Below, piece by piece: positions 63,411-64,000 of a stretch of DNA of 64,000 nt. The notes under the pieces were generated by a model. That model was given only the letters and a program-made list of their open reading frames with translations. It was not told the DNA's origin and made no database searches. The position numbers were made by a program, and so were the translations under genes. Origin of the DNA: Psychrobacter arenosus (lineage in GTDB: Bacteria; Pseudomonadota; Gammaproteobacteria; Pseudomonadales; Moraxellaceae); NCBI RefSeq assembly GCF_904848165.1, contig NZ_LR884459.1:2232001-2296000 (forward strand), read 5' to 3'. The stretch's first letter is position 1. The number at the start of each line of letters is the position of its first letter.

Positions 63411-63961
63411 AACGCGCTAAGGGGGAGAAGCACGCGGGCCAAGTTATCAACTACTTATTAAGGAATAACAAACCATGACACAGAGTTAAATAAGTCAATG
63501 ATTAAAAAAATACCAGAGGGATTATAGCTAAATTTAAGGGTGGTAGGATAGCCATCCTGTATCGATTTGCTACTGGTTGCGCAGATAAATTGCCCAGACT
63601 GTAGCGATTACAGCTGACGAAAGCTTAGAGTGGCTATGAGTGCAGGCATAGCTCAGCAAGGACTCGCGAGCAGGCGTTACTGTATAAGGGCTGCTAGCCG
63701 CTAAAGCCATCGTTAAAAAAATATTAAGGCGGTTAGCACGAGCATATAAATAACAGGAGAGTGAAGCACAATAATCGAATACAGGCGCTAAACGCTCCCT
63801 TGAAACAGAGTGCGCTACTCGTCAAGGCTATACCAATGAAAGATACAGCAGATAGGGGTGGGGACATTCGCCATATAGAGGGGGTGCAGCAGACAATGGA
63901 TTATCCGCTGTTATTAAGTCACTGCTAATAGGGTTATTAAAAATAAAAGTGGGTTAAAAAA
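63411..63961. other. Noncoding region at the right end
   Basis: 550 bases with no supported gene on either strand; no tRNA or repeat seen. It probably contains regulatory DNA of the glnK-amtB operon. Confidence 0.4.
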
Positions 63962-63994
63962 TAAAAAAAGCCGCCTAAAAGCTATTTTGGCGGC
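63962..63994 (-). terminator. Terminator of a gene beyond the right edge
   Basis: GCCGCC / GGCGGC with AAAA/TTTT inner pairs, followed by seven T on the minus strand. It would end a minus-strand gene that lies outside the window. Confidence 0.7.
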
Positions 63995-64000
63995 AGATTT

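Overview
The window looks like chromosome of a Moraxellaceae gammaproteobacterium, most likely Psychrobacter. This is inferred from the moderate GC, the short division/cell-wall cluster (rsmH-ftsL-ftsI-murE-murF-mraY, with no mraZ before it and no murD/ftsW/murG after it), a PACE-type efflux gene, and many small hypothetical proteins of Moraxellaceae flavour. No search was run, so the genus is an inference. There is no rRNA, CRISPR array or recognisable insertion sequence. Three tRNAs (Glu-TTC, Ala-GGC, Ser-GGA) are present.

Layout. 0-36.7 kb is core or near-core chromosome: a DUF3025 gene cut by the window edge, aconitase acnA, a DUF2809 membrane protein, two adjacent RlaP-type nucleotidyltransferases, a membrane/coiled-coil protein, a tRNA-Ala/tRNA-Glu unit, a DsrE protein, gltX, the cell-wall cluster, an RlmA-like methyltransferase, cardiolipin synthase, a homocysteine methyltransferase/amino-acid permease pair, catalase, a Schlafen-AlbA_2/HATPase protein followed by a 10-bp tandem repeat, a PACE efflux gene, a KtrB-KtrA-lipoprotein operon, a probable trimethylamine monooxygenase, a thioesterase and a DUF962 protein.

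36.87-59.04 kb is a 22.1-kb integrative element in the 3' end of tRNA-Ser(GGA). It is bounded by a perfect 22-bp repeat, carries a P4-type tyrosine integrase next to the tRNA, and has paired integrase arm-site candidates (TAGACCAAC, 12 bp apart) at both ends. Its left half is cargo: a complete type I restriction-modification operon (hsdR-hsdM-hsdS), an unknown 143-aa gene sitting on an hsdS 3' remnant, a GHKL ATPase fused to a PD-(D/E)XK-like domain, and a second copy of the AlbA_2/HATPase protein. The middle has a small very acidic protein set among inverted repeats, and a leucine-rich-repeat protein. Its right half is a phage/plasmid-like module: AlpA, a Gp3-like cysteine protein, YqaJ nuclease, DUF932 protein, zinc ribbon, an HUH-like Gp2/YagK protein and the integrase. 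Several of these genes have their own terminator hairpin.

59.05-64 kb returns to chromosome: a secreted DNA/RNA non-specific endonuclease, a small hypothetical protein, a DUF2147 periplasmic protein and the glnK-amtB ammonium operon.

The best candidate for something undescribed is the block hsdRMS, 143-aa gene, GHKL-nuclease fusion and AlbA_2/HATPase at 38.2-48.4 kb, all on one strand and read here as a composite defence locus. The small acidic gene at 49.4 kb, with its hairpin-covered ribosome binding site, is second.
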